A stretch of 64,000 bases of DNA, taken from NCBI RefSeq assembly GCF_030253575.1, contig NC_080559.1:34219501-34283500 (forward strand), in the 5' to 3' direction. Positions within the stretch are counted from its first letter, which is position 1. Each line of letters starts with the position of its first letter. This DNA comes from Rhododendron vialii (lineage: Eukaryota > Streptophyta > Magnoliopsida > Ericales > Ericaceae). Made by a program: the position numbers and the translations under genes. Below the pieces are notes generated by a model that saw only the letters and a program-made list of their open reading frames with translations, was not told the DNA's origin and ran no database searches. Positions 47,059-58,816 of this stretch are shown one piece after another.

Positions 47059-49069
47059 TCCTATTTGTGTTTGTACTTGTTTCACCAGTGCTTCCACGAC
47101 TGGACTGCTTGTTTAGAGAGAGGGAGGGAGTTTCCTAAACGAGGGTTTTCTTTCTGGGAAATCAAGAAACGGGTCGGGTCTGGAGATGATCTCCAATTGA
47201 AAAGAAAAAAAAAAGCAAGGGTGTTTTAGATGCTGCTTTAAATTGTTTTTTTATTTTTTTTTTGGCATTTAATCCTCATTTAAGAAAAATTGACAAATTA
47301 AATAATCTACAAAAATCTGACGCACAATTAACAAACGTAATAAATATTTTTTAAATTAAAACAAAGCTCAAAACACCCAAAAAGCTCTCAAAAAAGGTAA
47401 AAAGAAATACTCTTTGGGGTGGATGTGACTTCTCTAGAGTCTAGATAAGTTGTCTTAATGACTTTTATTAGCTAAAAAGTCATTTAGCAAAAAAAAATTC
47501 AAGTTTGGCTTAAACTAGCGTACTCATTATTGTCTTTTACATTTTCCTTTTTTTGTGTATTGGTAAAATTCAAAAAATACGCTTTCTCACAAAATAATTT
47601 GGGGAGGAGGAAACTGAGATTATGAGTTACAAACGTTGATATGTCTTTTTAACTATCATCCACTGTTCATTCAACCGGCTCAAAAAGACATGTATATAGC
47701 TTCAACTTTTTTGACCAAATCTACTAACTTTTTGGATCTCAATTAGTCAATAAGATAACTTATCTAGAAAAATCAAATCTAGCCTTAGTGTTTTTTGTTT
47801 AAAGGAGTAGAAAATTTATATGGTTAGAAAATTTATTGTTAAAATTTGAAGCTTTTAACTTTGATGCATCTCAAAACAAGTTTGTAACTCCTAAAATTTT
47901 CAATGATATGTTTCTCAAATTCAATTTTTAATCTGCAAGCAAGTTAAAAAGTTGTGGCATATAACTATCATAGTTTTTGGGTGTCATGAGACATAAATAA
48001 CAGTACCGAACACCTTTATGGTACATAATTCTAAGAATACGATAATAAGAGGGAGAAGCATTGCTTTGAAATTTGGGAAAAGAAAGAGAAAGGAGGTGAG
48101 AGTGAATGAGTGATTAAGATGGAAAATATAGAGAGAGTTTAGAGAAAAATTCACTATTTCTCCCTCTCTACTTTTTCGTATTTCTTTCTCTTTTCTCACT
48201 AACTAAAATGAGAGATGGGAATTTTTTTTAACTTTTCGGTCATCCCCATTTCTTTCCGTAACTTTCAAACGAGTAATTATTTAGTACTCCGAAAGTATAA
48301 TCTCTCCTCTCACATAACATGTGCAAAATCATAAGACGTAATCTCCAACATCATCTTATTATCTTTAAAAAAAAAATGTGTCTCATTCGCTTAGTCAACC
48401 CCTTTAGTTGTATGAGCAAAACTTATAAAGTGAATAAAAATAATTTGAGGGCAAGGAATCAGTGATATCAATGACAGGAATCTACGTTTCATTTCCCTTG
48501 AATAAACAGCAAATCAACATTTCTATTTTCCAATATCATACTAATAACTGCCTTTTTCCTAATTTCCCCCACAGCAGGCCCCAAGTTGTGATTGTACAAC
48601 TTTCTCTGATCTACTGTGGAGGTCATCAAACAAGAGGCATTTTTAGCTTCTATTTGTACAAGGCGCGGGAACGAATTCACCGCCGAATAGCTAACCAGCG
48701 ATTACTAGTGATTCCGGAGTTGTTCGTTTCAGCCAATTAACACAAGCAAAACATGTTCATCACGTTACTTGGTAGTGAACTTTGTAATTTGTTTGCCATG
48801 CCATGCAAGTATATCTCCCACAAATGGATTTGTACATGCCAAAAAACACACTTTTCAGAATCCCTGTACTTGAAATTCCAAAGATGATGTTCTACATCAG
48901 ATCAACCTACTTCATAATGCATACTCTCAGAGAGCAGCAAAACAAGATCCAGTCTTCAATAATTGAATCTATTATATGACAATGATACAACAAATTAATC
49001 AAACACTTCAATCTCTCTAAAGGCTCGAACATTCATTCCTACGAATGCAAGCACAAATCCACCAACACC
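47057..49069. other. intergenic region between HHP 3' end and NAA35 5' end
   Basis: The left part is the NAA35 promoter, with no clear TATA box. The right part, from about 48500, probably contains the HHP 3' UTR. 47990-48270 is purine/pyrimidine-rich and may be another worn inverted-repeat MITE. No gene is supported. Confidence 0.4.
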
Positions 49070-50456
49070 TCACTTAGTCCGACCGCAGCCTACTTCGCCG
49101 CGAAATTCCAGAAACACAAGTGCAGCCCCATAATGAGCCAATGCACCCAATATCACAAAAACATGGAATATTTGATGACTGTGTCCGGCTAGGTCGAAAA
49201 ACCCCGGCTTCCACCTCTCTGGGATCCGCGTGACATAAAACGCGGTCCCTGTCAAATACGCTAGTGCCATGACCAATTCATAAGCTAGGGTAACATTCCT
49301 CCTAGACTCATTCCAGTTCACAACCACGGCATGGACCGCGGGTACAAGCCCGAATAGTCCCATGGCCACGAAAAGCATTGCACGGAAGCCACGAAATTTA
49401 CCGGTCGAAAAAGCAGGCGTCAATAGGGTTACAATGGTGAAAGCACCCATGACTGAGATTCCGGTGAGGTAAACGATCTGCCAGATCGGCTCACATTGGA
49501 AGATGTAGAAAATAGGAGGGAAGAAGGAGGTGATGATCATGACCGCGATGCCAACGTAGTCCATTCTCAGCAGTAGGATGTTTAAGTTGTGGGAATGGCA
49601 AGCGAAGAGGTGGCAAGTGCTGCTTGAGAGGAGGCAGAACATGGAGCCACACAAGAAGACGAAGAACGGCCACCGAGTAGCAGAGGTTTCGGGCGATGTG
49701 ACCGTCATTCCCAGCGCTGCTGACTGCTTCTTCAAGTTGAAGTTTGTTGCCCCCTGTCACAATTGATCCAATTATTGGTAACTATTTGAAAAAGTGCGCA
49801 GTATTTATATATATGAGTAGATTCAAAGCAAATTTGATCAAATGACTAACCGAAAAGAAATCGTTTGAATTGTGAGAGACGTTGGCCTCCGCATTTGAGG
49901 GAAAAGGGCTGCAACAATCATTCAGACACCAAAAAAATGATACACAGTAAGATATTACTCATAGAATGCCGGAAGATTTCTACAGCCCCACTTAGAGATG
50001 TAAAAGTTAAATGTAGCAGGATGATCAATTGATCATTCAATACCAACTACCCAAGTCACATAATACACTTACGTGACCGAAAGCAAGAGTAAAAGTGCAA
50101 AAGCACCTTTTGAAAGCATCCCAAACTATTGAAGATTCAGGAGAGCTAGGATCGAGTTGGGAGCTTATGACGAAGGTTACAGAAATCCAATGGGAAGAAC
50201 ACAGGACAGAACCAACGTGAGTTCCACAGTGGGCACGCACTTTAAGGATGAGTTTGGCCTAACTTTTCAGGGGCTTTTTGGCACGATTTTTTTGGTTTTT
50301 TTTACTTAATCTTTATAAGATTCAGGTCAAGTTTTCACATTATATTTTTCATCTCAAGCAGAGAATTCGGGAAAATTGACTTCTTGGGTCTTTTTTTCCT
50401 GTCATATGGATTTGTATTCGGGCGTATCTTCACAAACATTAGCCCCCCACCACCCG

Positions 50457-50505
<49 letters not shown>

Positions 50506-51534
50506 CTATCATTGATTTCCTCCTCTTTCTTCTCTGCCATTTAAACAACCAAAACACATGCAATTTGAATTGAAGGGAGAAAGAACTTGTCCGACAAACC
50601 TGACAAATATACCGAAGATATCTGCCACCTGAGGCACATCCATCAGATTACCAACCATCAACCCCACGAAAAGGGCAAACCCCAACAAATGCCTGTGCAT
50701 CAAAAATCACAATTTTCAATTGCAAAAAAAAAAAAAAAACTCCTGTATGATCTTGTTATCCAGCAGAATATCAAGAAATTAAGGTGAATGTAAAGATTTA
50801 CATGACCCAAATCTTGTCCGTATTTTCCAGTTTTTTAAGCACCTTTTTCCCCAATACTGAATTTTGATTTTTACCCAGAAAAATACAGAACTATGTACAG
50901 ATTCAAAGTTCATCCAATATAAATTATATTGAGATTGAAGGCCTACGCTAGATCGAAGGCATACAGTAGATTCAATCTGAATATAACTAATAACTTATAT
51001 ATTTTTTGATAACTAAGTGTACGTAAACTGACCCGACACCTAGTTATATTCTGATTGAATCTAGTGTATGCCTTAAATCAAATTTTTTTGAATACCTGTC
51101 CATGGGCACGCAGTTTGAGAAATTATGATTAGAAAGAAAAGAGGAGCAGGAGAAGAGATTCAAGGAAACAGACATAAATGTACCAAAACATCAAATCCAG
51201 TGAATCAGAAAAAGAAATGGGGGAAAAAAAAAAAACACACTTACGTCCAAACGTTGAGAGTCTCATTATGCCAACGAAACAAGCTGAAAAAGGCATCTTT
51301 GAGAGGCCAATTGGCTCTGTAATAATTCAGTATGTACTCGTTGTCCTTCATGTACTCCGGCAATTCCTCAAACGTAACCAAACAGCACCTCTTGGCGGGT
51401 TTGTTTCTGTTCTCGGATTTCATGTTTTTCTTGTTCTTCTTCTTAGTACTGTCTAAGCTGATGACTTTCGGATCCATCTCTGATCTGGGTTTTGATCTCT
51501 TCCAAGCAGACCTCTCCGTAGTGCTGCCATTCAT
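49070..51534 (-). CDS. heptahelical transmembrane protein (HHP, PAQR/adiponectin-receptor family)
   Basis: Coding exons (minus): 51245-51534, 50600-50692, 49851-49908, 49070-49753; 374 aa, normal for plant HHPs. The N-terminal domain is soluble and basic, then comes the family signature LPEYMKDNEYILNYYRANWP and WHNETLNVWTH. Seven membrane segments start near 98 (HLLGFALFVGL), 174, 208, 235, 265, 295 and 335. Conserved polar residues of the PAQR core are in place: SSSTCH (H195), D212 in RMDYVGI, and H340/H344 in GHSHQIFH. In Arabidopsis HHPs respond to hormones and sugar and act in cold and ABA signalling; the relatives are ceramidase-like zinc enzymes. The junction of the short third exon with exon 4 (TTTTCG|GTTAGT) is the least certain point. 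Which HHP paralogue it is was not determined. Confidence 0.9.
50463..50506. repeat. (CT)n-(CA)n microsatellite in HHP intron 2
   Basis: CT run of about 31 bp followed directly by CA repeats. Confidence 0.85.
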
Positions 51535-51569
51535 TGTACAGAGAGAGGAAGAAGAACAGAGCCTCTCTG

Positions 51570-51570
<1 letters not shown>

Positions 51571-51605
<35 letters not shown>
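51571..51605. repeat. (CT)n microsatellite in the HHP 5' leader or promoter
   Basis: Pure CT run of about 35 bp, beginning 36 bp upstream of the HHP ATG. Confidence 0.85.
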
Positions 51606-51609
<4 letters not shown>

Positions 51610-51984
51610 GAGCCTTGTCTTTGTCTGGGTAATAAGTGCAGTATTGGTTATACTGCAGCTGCACAACCAACTCCATTTAAAGAGAGATGGACTCGTTCCG
51701 TCCTGGGGCTTTCGATGCGTCCAGTTGGGCACAGGCATTTTGTTAACGTTAGGTCATCAACAACCTTTTTGTGTCGTGTCTTTTTTAGTAAAAAATAAAT
51801 TAACCTTCGAATTTAACTACTCCATAAATACTCGACCATGGCCACATTACTAGATTACTCTTAAAAAAAATGTTATAGAAACAGACTAGCCATGTGTGAT
51901 TGTGATACTATAAGTTCGATCTATATAAATTCCAAGGACACTCTACGTTAACATGAATTGGTTAGGCACACATTCGATCATGTT
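51606..51984. other. HHP upstream region
   Basis: Probable promoter region of HHP; nothing specific recognised. Confidence 0.35.
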
Positions 51985-52316
51985 AGGGTCCGTTTCAAAA
52001 ATCTTCTTATTTTATAAGTAATTATTTTGAAGTTTTGTTTTATAAAATTCAAATAAGCAGCTTATTTTCACATTTTCAAACTCAAAAATAATGTAAATGA
52101 AAAATAATTTTTCAATTTTTTTTGCACCGTATTAAAGATCTCAATGAGATCTATCAAACAAGATCCATAGTGATAGAAAAATTATTTGCGTAAGCACATG
52201 ATTTTTGAGCTTCAAATTACCTTTTTAAAAAATAAGTACTTATTCACCCTTTTGTGAAACACACTTTATTATTAAAAAAAAAAAAATTCTTATTCCGGTT
52301 GTGGAACGGGCCCTAG
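51985..52316. mobile_element. inverted-repeat element (AGGGYCCGTT termini)
   Basis: Left end ttagggtccgtttca and complement of the right end ctagggcccgttccaca are inverted repeats, and inner arms share cttattttataagtaattat-like words. Such termini are common in plant hAT-derived MITEs, but no 8-bp TSD is visible. Confidence 0.45.
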
Positions 52317-53368
52317 TCCTTTCGCCCCTTTTTTAGAACACGTACACAAGGTGAGGTAAATTGCACTTTTTAGCTAATACCGATTGAGAACTAAAAAACA
52401 GCTGTGCATCAGTCTTAGTAAAAGATTAAAAGGTAAAACAGAAAAGCTAGTTCACAGCAGCTGTGCACAGATCCCGTTTTCTCCCGCTTCGGGTCGCACA
52501 AAGATGATCGGCCTAAATTCTGAAGTGATTTTGGGTGTTTTGTTAATGCCTCTAACGATATCGAACGAAGCTTATTTTTTACAAAGACCTTAAACAACAT
52601 ATTTTGAACAAATGAGCGACTCCGATCATCTATGTGCGACCCGAGACGAGAGAAAATGGGATCTGTGCACAGCTTGCTGTGCACATAGCACAGCTCAAGG
52701 TAAAATAATTGCTTGATGAATGGTACCTCCGTAGATCTACCGAGCAATTGTGCACTAGGTAAACAATAATTTATTATTATGTTTCACCCATACACGTTTC
52801 TCTCTCCTCTCAATCTGTGTGAGTGTTAGAATGAGAGAGAGAAAGGGGTAATATTTTATACTATTTTATAAAGATAAAAATGATAATAGAGAGGATTGGT
52901 GTGAGGTTGAAAGAAATTTGAATAGGTAAAATAGAAAAAGTGCATTATTGGGTAGCTAAAATACATATCTTTTGGTGTACACGCTCTTAGACTCTAATAT
53001 TTCATTTTTGGTTGTCCCTTAAAAGTGTATATTTTGTAAAGTTAGTGACGTAAAAGTTAGTGCATTTTTTATTTTGTTTCTAAAAGTAGATTCCATTTTG
53101 AAATGTTTGTGAGTAAAAGTGTAATGACGATATTTCTATAAAAAGTTAGGGAAAGTGAAAGGTAAAAATTGATGCGAAATATATAATGATAATATGTTCT
53201 TAATAAATTGGAGTTATAAAATTGGACACTTATAAAAGAACGGATGGAGTAGTACTTACCACCTAGAACACATGGATTGAGATTTGCCAGTGTTAAATTG
53301 CACTTTACTTTGTGGTGCGAATGCCTTACAGAGATCATAGTAACGAGGGCCGTGATGATTAAAAAAAA
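52317..53368. other. intergenic stretch with a possible Stowaway relic
   Basis: At about 52990-53250 the end gaacggatggagtag and an opposed gtcccttaaaagtgt suggest a worn Stowaway copy. No gene is supported. Confidence 0.3.
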
Positions 53369-53759
53369 CAGTAATGCTACACGCACAGCAAATGTGCACA
53401 GATTTTGTGTACAGATTTTTTGTGGGGCTCACTACGGGTCTCACACAAATAATCCGAGCCGTTCATTAAATGTAAAACATTTTTTCAAGGGCCCCCGCAA
53501 AAATTCAGCTCAATCCAATATCTATAAGTGTTTGATTCAATTATTTAACTTTTCATTATCCTGAGATTTGAATGAAAAGTTAAATGATTGAATCAAGCAT
53601 CTATGAGTATCGGATTGAGCTGATTTTTTGCGGGAGCCTTTGAAAAAATGTTTTACATTTAATGAACGGCTCGGATTATTTGTGTGGAACCCGTAGTGGG
53701 CCCCACAAAAAATCTGTGCACAAAATCTATGCACATTTGCTGTGCGTGTAGCATTACTG
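53369..53759. mobile_element. fold-back MITE, 9-bp TSD (Mutator-type), copy 2
   Basis: Same family as 7608-7984: termini cagtaatgctacacgcacag and (complement) cagtaatgctacacgcacag are identical, with arms sharing ccgttcattaaatgtaaaac. The TSD taaaaaaaa lies at 53360-53368 and 53760-53768. It is 391 bp and non-coding. The perfect ends suggest it is younger than copy 1. Confidence 0.8.
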
Positions 53760-54024
53760 TAAAAAAAATTAACAAGGTCCTTGTGAAGGGGTCCAAATCA
53801 AGCTTGGAGGAGATACCGGAAGGTTTCTCCGCTCGTTAATTTTAGGGTCTTGAAATTAATCGAGATGCACACAAACTGAGCCAAACATCCAGTCATAAAA
53901 AAAAAAAGGGACTGAATCCAATAATACCATTTTCTGGACTTGGCCATTTCTTCATTTTTTCCTGTTTGTTGATAGCAAGAGGGTGAAAGGCTTGAGAGTA
54001 AATTATATTCACTATGCGTGGAAA

Positions 54025-54378
54025 TCACATGGTTTCTACCGCCGCCTATGGGCCCCACAAATTTTTTTTTGTTATAATCTAAATCGTTCATTTTGTAGGG
54101 TAAGTCTATCCATAAAAAAAATCAGCTTAATTGGATATCGATAGGTATATCAAAACTTGAATTTTGGTTTATAGAATGAATGGTCATAGATTTTGAAGTT
54201 AAACTATCCATGACTGTCCATTTCCTAAATCAAAATTTGATTTTTAATATAACTATTGATGTTCGATGAAGTTCATTTATTGTGTGAATATACTTCTGCG
54301 GGCCTTACAAGATAAACAGTTCAGATTATAACAAAAAAACGCAATGGAGCCCGTAACGGGCTGTGGTGGAAAACCAAT
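54025..54378. mobile_element. fold-back element of a related type
   Basis: Left arm catggtttctaccgccgcct and complement of the right arm attggttttccaccacagcc, followed by shared gttataatctaaatcgttca against gttataatctgaactgttta. Candidate TSD gtggaaa at 54018-54024 and 54379-54385. About 354 bp and non-coding. Confidence 0.5.
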
Positions 54379-54418
54379 GTGGAAAGAATTTCATCTCGAA
54401 AGGTTTTGTTCCAGAGTA

Positions 54419-54654
54419 CTCATTCCGTCCGGATTTAATAGTCCTTCGTTCAATTCTAACCGGCTAAGAAATGGGTTATATCTTTAAATCCGTAATGAAT
54501 TTCAGAGCGAATATGAATCTTGTTTGATAGATCTCGATTAGTTCTATAATACAATATTTTCGAAATCACATAAAATATTATAAATTACACGATATAATCG
54601 ATTGAAAAATGTCACAAACTCCCAAAAAAAACTATTAAATCTGGACAGAATAAG
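54419..54654. mobile_element. Stowaway-like MITE
   Basis: Left ctcattccgtccggatttaa, right ttaaatctggacagaataag, with TA at both sides (54417-54418, 54655-54656). About 236 bp. Confidence 0.6.
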
Positions 54655-54666
54655 TAATTTTTAGTA

Positions 54667-54903
54667 CTCCCTTCGTCCCATGATGTTTGGCATTTTTAGG
54701 AATGCATGCCATTTTTAAATTGCATATATTTTTCAATCCATAATGTTTTAGACGATTTTTTTAACTTTGTTTAATATAACAAATTAAACTCTTTCAAACA
54801 ATATCTATATTGCTTATAAAAAACATTATGGATTAAAAGATATAGTTGATTTTTTCATAAGGCTGAAATAGTAAAAGTGCCAAACTTTATGGAATGGAGT
54901 GAG
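54667..54903. mobile_element. Stowaway-like MITE
   Basis: Left ctcccttcgtcccatgatgt, right aactttatggaatggagtga, with TA at 54665-54666 and 54904-54905. The arms share tgtttggca against tgccaaact. About 237 bp. Confidence 0.65.
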
Positions 54904-54905
54904 TA

Positions 54906-55545
54906 CTACTATATTCGGTGACTTACCGTGAAAGCAACTCAAGGTTGCGTGCAATGAAATTTCACAGTAGTTTTTTTTTTGCAGCAATGAAATTTCATAG
55001 TTTTCTAAATCAGTTTGCACGCATCTCAACTAATTCTAGGATCCAATCCCACCGCTCAATTAAAACCAAAGCAAATGCTTCGGATCGACTAACCCCAAAG
55101 GATGAAATTTTACAGCCATCGTCATGATCCTTTTTACCTCCTCTCCTACGGCATTTCAAGAAAAATGAAACGAAAATTAAAAATCCCTGGATGGACGAGA
55201 GAAACCCAAATACCATGAAAATAAATCCAAGGATCACATTTTAATTTTTTATGATGTTTTTTGTTTCAAGCGAATGCGTTCCAAGCTAGAATGACAGAGT
55301 AGCCACATGTGTGGGGTTTGAGTGCAATTAATTTCGATTCTGGGTGTTTTCTTTTTAAGTCAAAATCTCTTCCGATAATGACTGGATGGCCACATGTGGG
55401 GTTTTATTTGAGTGTCAAATTGGGTTATTGGAATCCCCAGATAGAGGTTTCCTCATTTTCTGGGTGGGGAAGCTCAGCTAATTGAGCCTTGTTTTCTTTC
55501 ACCTCGCAAAATAGGTTTTCCTCTTCCTGTAAGTACAATAATTTT
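54906..55545. other. intergenic stretch, nothing recognised
   Basis: A direct repeat caatgaaatttcacagta/caatgaaatttcatagtt lies at 54953-55000. No gene is supported. Confidence 0.35.
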
Positions 55546-55733
55546 TGATAACCGGATGTTAAAGTCAGCTCGCACGCATCTTTTGGGACCCTGAAGTTAG
55601 CAACCCGGCCGATCCTCCGGTGGCACCAAGGTTTGGAAATGTTTGGCCTGCACGGAATTCGAACGTTTGATCTCGTGGAGGACAAACACTTACTAGTTTT
55701 CTCATGTTCACTTGACCAAGTCCCTCAAGTTCT
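55546..55733 (-). mobile_element. tRNA-derived SINE
   Basis: On the minus strand a head gggacttggtcaagtgaaca (A-box-like) is followed 60-70 nt later by a B box, cgttcgaattcc, and the element ends ccggttatcaaaaatt. Spacing and a short A-rich end fit a plant SINE. The TSD is unclear. Confidence 0.55.
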
Positions 55734-56564
55734 CTCTTTCTGAAATTTATGGGTAATGAAAGCAAATTAGGCTAACCCTCAATACCAGTGGGAAACAGGT
55801 GACCAACAATTAACAGCTTTTATTTGCTTGTTGACTTTGTTTTTTTTATTTTATCCATGATTTAATGTTTGGTTTTGCCCTTAAGAAAGTACAAAGCTCA
55901 AAAACCTTAACCCTAAGATGCAACTTGCTTATGCTGTTCTGATACATGCCAGCCCAATATTGGAATATTCTCTTGGAATTAACATTATTTTTCGGTTCAT
56001 TAATTTTCGGAGGTCACGCATGTGGCACATGGTTCTTTCTTTTGTTTCCAGCTGTACAATGATGTTCTTTAAATACTAGAGCTATATTTGATTTGTGGAG
56101 ATTTAAGTAGAAGAGTAACAAAATAATAAGGTAGCAAAGTGAAAAAAAATTGATTCATAGGGCTGATAAAGAAACCGAGCTCTTTAACTTGGTACTCGGG
56201 TTCGTTTGTTAAAAATTTGTTTAAGATCAATTAACTAAGCTTGAATATTTCTAAGCTCCTTCATCTTTTAAAAGAAAACTTTAATAGACCGATTTGCTTG
56301 TTCAACTTGTTTATACAACTCTAACGTCACTTTTCTTCCCAACTTGGATCATGAGATTTATGAAAAAATAAGAATAAGAGGAAAATTAGAGGACATATTT
56401 GGTTTTTTCCTCATTGTCTCTTCCGTTCCGTCAATAATTAATATCCGCCAAGGATAAGCTAAAAACATTTGTTAATGCTAAAAATGTCATTGACGGGTAT
56501 TAATTATCAAAACACGTCTTGGTCTGTCATTTTCCCTTTTATATTTTGTACTCTCTTCCTTCAG
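55734..56564. other. intergenic stretch, nothing recognised
   Basis: AT-rich. 56160-56330 shares words (accgagctc, cttgaatattt) with the dispersed repeat of CNOT10 intron 1. No gene is supported. Confidence 0.35.
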
Positions 56565-57262
56565 GCCCCATTTGATAAACTTATTAGCCCTTAGGATTGG
56601 ACTACCAATTCTTTGTTTAGGTAACCCAAAATAAATTAGGACTATTAGTCCAAGGGACTAGTAAGGTGGGCTTTAGGAGGTATGTGAATACCCTCTAACA
56701 CTTGGTATTGGTAGTCCACTCCACACCCTTTCAATGCAAAAATACGAAAATAGCCTTGCAGATGTGGTGAAAACGTGAGAATTGCATACTGGAAATGATG
56801 GTCTTTTGCTTGATTAGTTGATTGTATGAATTACATGCAGTGATGGCTAAGGGCACAATTTTACCAATGATAGTTCATCATCAAGTTTCAGTTTTAGAAA
56901 AAGTACAAGTAGCCCTAGTTGAATCTCAACTGGGTAATAAATTTTCATCTTGTTAATAAAAAAATTTCAAAAGTATTTTTTTGATGTTCTGATTGTTTTC
57001 TGGAAAATTGGTTTGATCCGGAAAATATCCATCCAAAAATTAAATCAGTTTTGTATAAGGGTAAAAATGGACATGTATATTATCAATCCAATCATATCTC
57101 ATGTGAAACAAACATGATATTAATAATCTCATCATCTAATTTCATCTCAAACAAACATACTCATTACTAATCCCTTCTTATAATCAATCAATTTTCATTA
57201 CCAATCTCAACTCTAATTTCACCTCTTTACGAATCTTAACCGCCTATCACCGTTATCAAACG
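56565..57262. mobile_element. possible inverted-repeat element
   Basis: Left ggccccatttgataaactta and complement of the right end tgcatcgtttgataacggtg are weakly inverted. The interior is AT-rich and non-coding. TSD not found, so this is a tentative hAT-like relic. Confidence 0.25.
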
Positions 57263-57519
57263 ATGCATCAATGTTTTATTTTTCTTGAGATGTTTATCTG
57301 TGGATTCATGGTACAACATGGGCCCTTGCCAATCAGTCCATGATGTGAAATCCTTATGCCTGGTACACCCAATTGCATAGTTCGGGTGCCATGCATGGGC
57401 TGGAAAGGGGCGGAGAGTGAACGGATTCGGTGCCATGCGTGGGCTGGAAAGAGGCCGAGAGTGAACGGATTGGGCCTTTTTCTTTTGCATGGGAATGTGA
57501 TCTAGAAAGGTAAATAAAT

Positions 57520-57777
57520 AAGAAATTTTTGGGTGCTGGGTGGCTACTTACCACATCACCCGGCCGACGTGGTGCCCCAGTAACACATTCGGATCATTCA
57601 AAAGTGTATCGGACGGTCAAGATTAAAACATTCTCTCTCCTCTCAACCCAACACTCTCTCTCCTCTTTCTCTCTCATTTTTCTTTCTCCAAATCCGAACT
57701 GTCCAAAACCAAAATGGATGGCCCGGATGCGCCGAGCGGGCACCACATGGTACCCGCTTGGCACTGAAAATCTTCTC
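57520..57777. mobile_element. inverted-repeat element, GAGAA/GCGGGTACC family, copy 2
   Basis: Left agaaatttttgggtgctggg and complement of the right end gagaagattttcagtgccaa; inner arms share ggcaccac words. Related to 11266-11423 and 62996-63216. TSD unresolved. Confidence 0.5.
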
Positions 57778-58068
57778 TAAGGAGTCCCACTGAGCTGCAG
57801 GCTCCCTTGCATGCACAGCTATCTTGTTTTCTTTGTCCAAGCAGAGGAGGAGTATTCCTGAATGCTTCCACTGTTGATTTCTAAAGTTGTTTCGTGTTCT
57901 TAATGTGCGAATGACCGTCTCAATTACCCAGTACGGAATCAAACTTTTGATTTTGTTGTTGAAGTGGACTACACGATATGCTAATACTGGAACGTCTGGG
58001 ACCATGACACATTTGGGAAGGTAGAAATTTCCTGCTAGCTCGTTGTATGTTTTCTCTCCGCTTCGTTG
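57778..58068 (-). pseudogene. unidentified open frame, possible gene fragment
   Basis: A minus-strand frame without stops reads GEKTYNELAGNFYLPKCVMV and on through YWVIETVIRTLRTRNN to REPAAQWDSL. Its composition is more protein-like than neighbouring ORFs, but I do not recognise the family. It is preceded by a TAA and followed by an inverted-repeat element, so if real it is an isolated exon or relic. Confidence 0.25.
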
Positions 58069-58662
58069 GGGTCCTTATCGCGCGTATTGGCAGCTGCCTT
58101 GGAAAATGCAAGAAAATATTAGCCCACTGTAAACGGAATTTTATTGAAAAAGACAGGAAAGGATTGGGTTATTTTTCGAAATGGATTTAAATGCGAATGA
58201 TAAAATGAAAGTCCACTGGAAGTAAAAAGCACATATTTGTGCAGGACTTTATGGATGGATGCATCTTGATACTGACTAGGGTCATATTCGAAGGGGAATA
58301 CAAAGACGGCTTCCAATTAGATCAGGCTAAATCAGGAAAACTGAATTCACATATGAAGTGGTCGCCTCGACCAAACTACGCCAAATTTTGACTTTACCGG
58401 TAGTAGTATTATTGGCATTAATTTAATATCGTTAAAAGACAATTTTAGCGGCATAATAAGACAGCCAGGAATAATTACCCTAAAACGGTGGTTTTCTTGA
58501 GACTGTCGTTTTTAGTGACTTTTACCGGGCGTTTTTTAAATTACAGCCGGAAAAAGTATAATGTACCGTTGTTTTTAATACCGGCGGTTTATTACCGCCG
58601 TTTATAATAAAACCGACTTGCATAATATAAATAATATTATTTATCCTAGTTTAACCAAAATG

Positions 58663-58742
58663 CGGGTTAGCCCAGTTGGTTGCATGTGTGTGCAAAGATT
58701 TGGAGTTTCTAGGTTTGAGTCACGAGAAAAGCAAAAAATTAA
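58663..58742 (+). mobile_element. tRNA-like segment (SINE head) inside the CACTA-like element
   Basis: Starts gcgggttagcccagttggtt (A-box-like), with ggtttgagtca (B-box-like) about 45 nt later and an A-rich end. It is too degenerate for a functional tRNA gene; a truncated SINE is the likeliest reading. Confidence 0.4.
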
Positions 58743-58816
58743 CTGCCCATTTCATTCCCGGCGGTAATATTTTCGACGGTTTTGTTTTGCCGTTTTTAAT
58801 ATTACTGGCGGTTTGT

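Noticed and set aside
46984..47097. N-terminal extension of NAA35 with an (RE)n tract
   Set aside because: The frame upstream of 46983 opens at GTG and contains no ATG; it is a microsatellite in the leader.
49491..49760. Alternative frame for the start of HHP exon 4
   Set aside because: Only the GGG GCA frame continues from exon 3 and yields the PAQR membrane segments.
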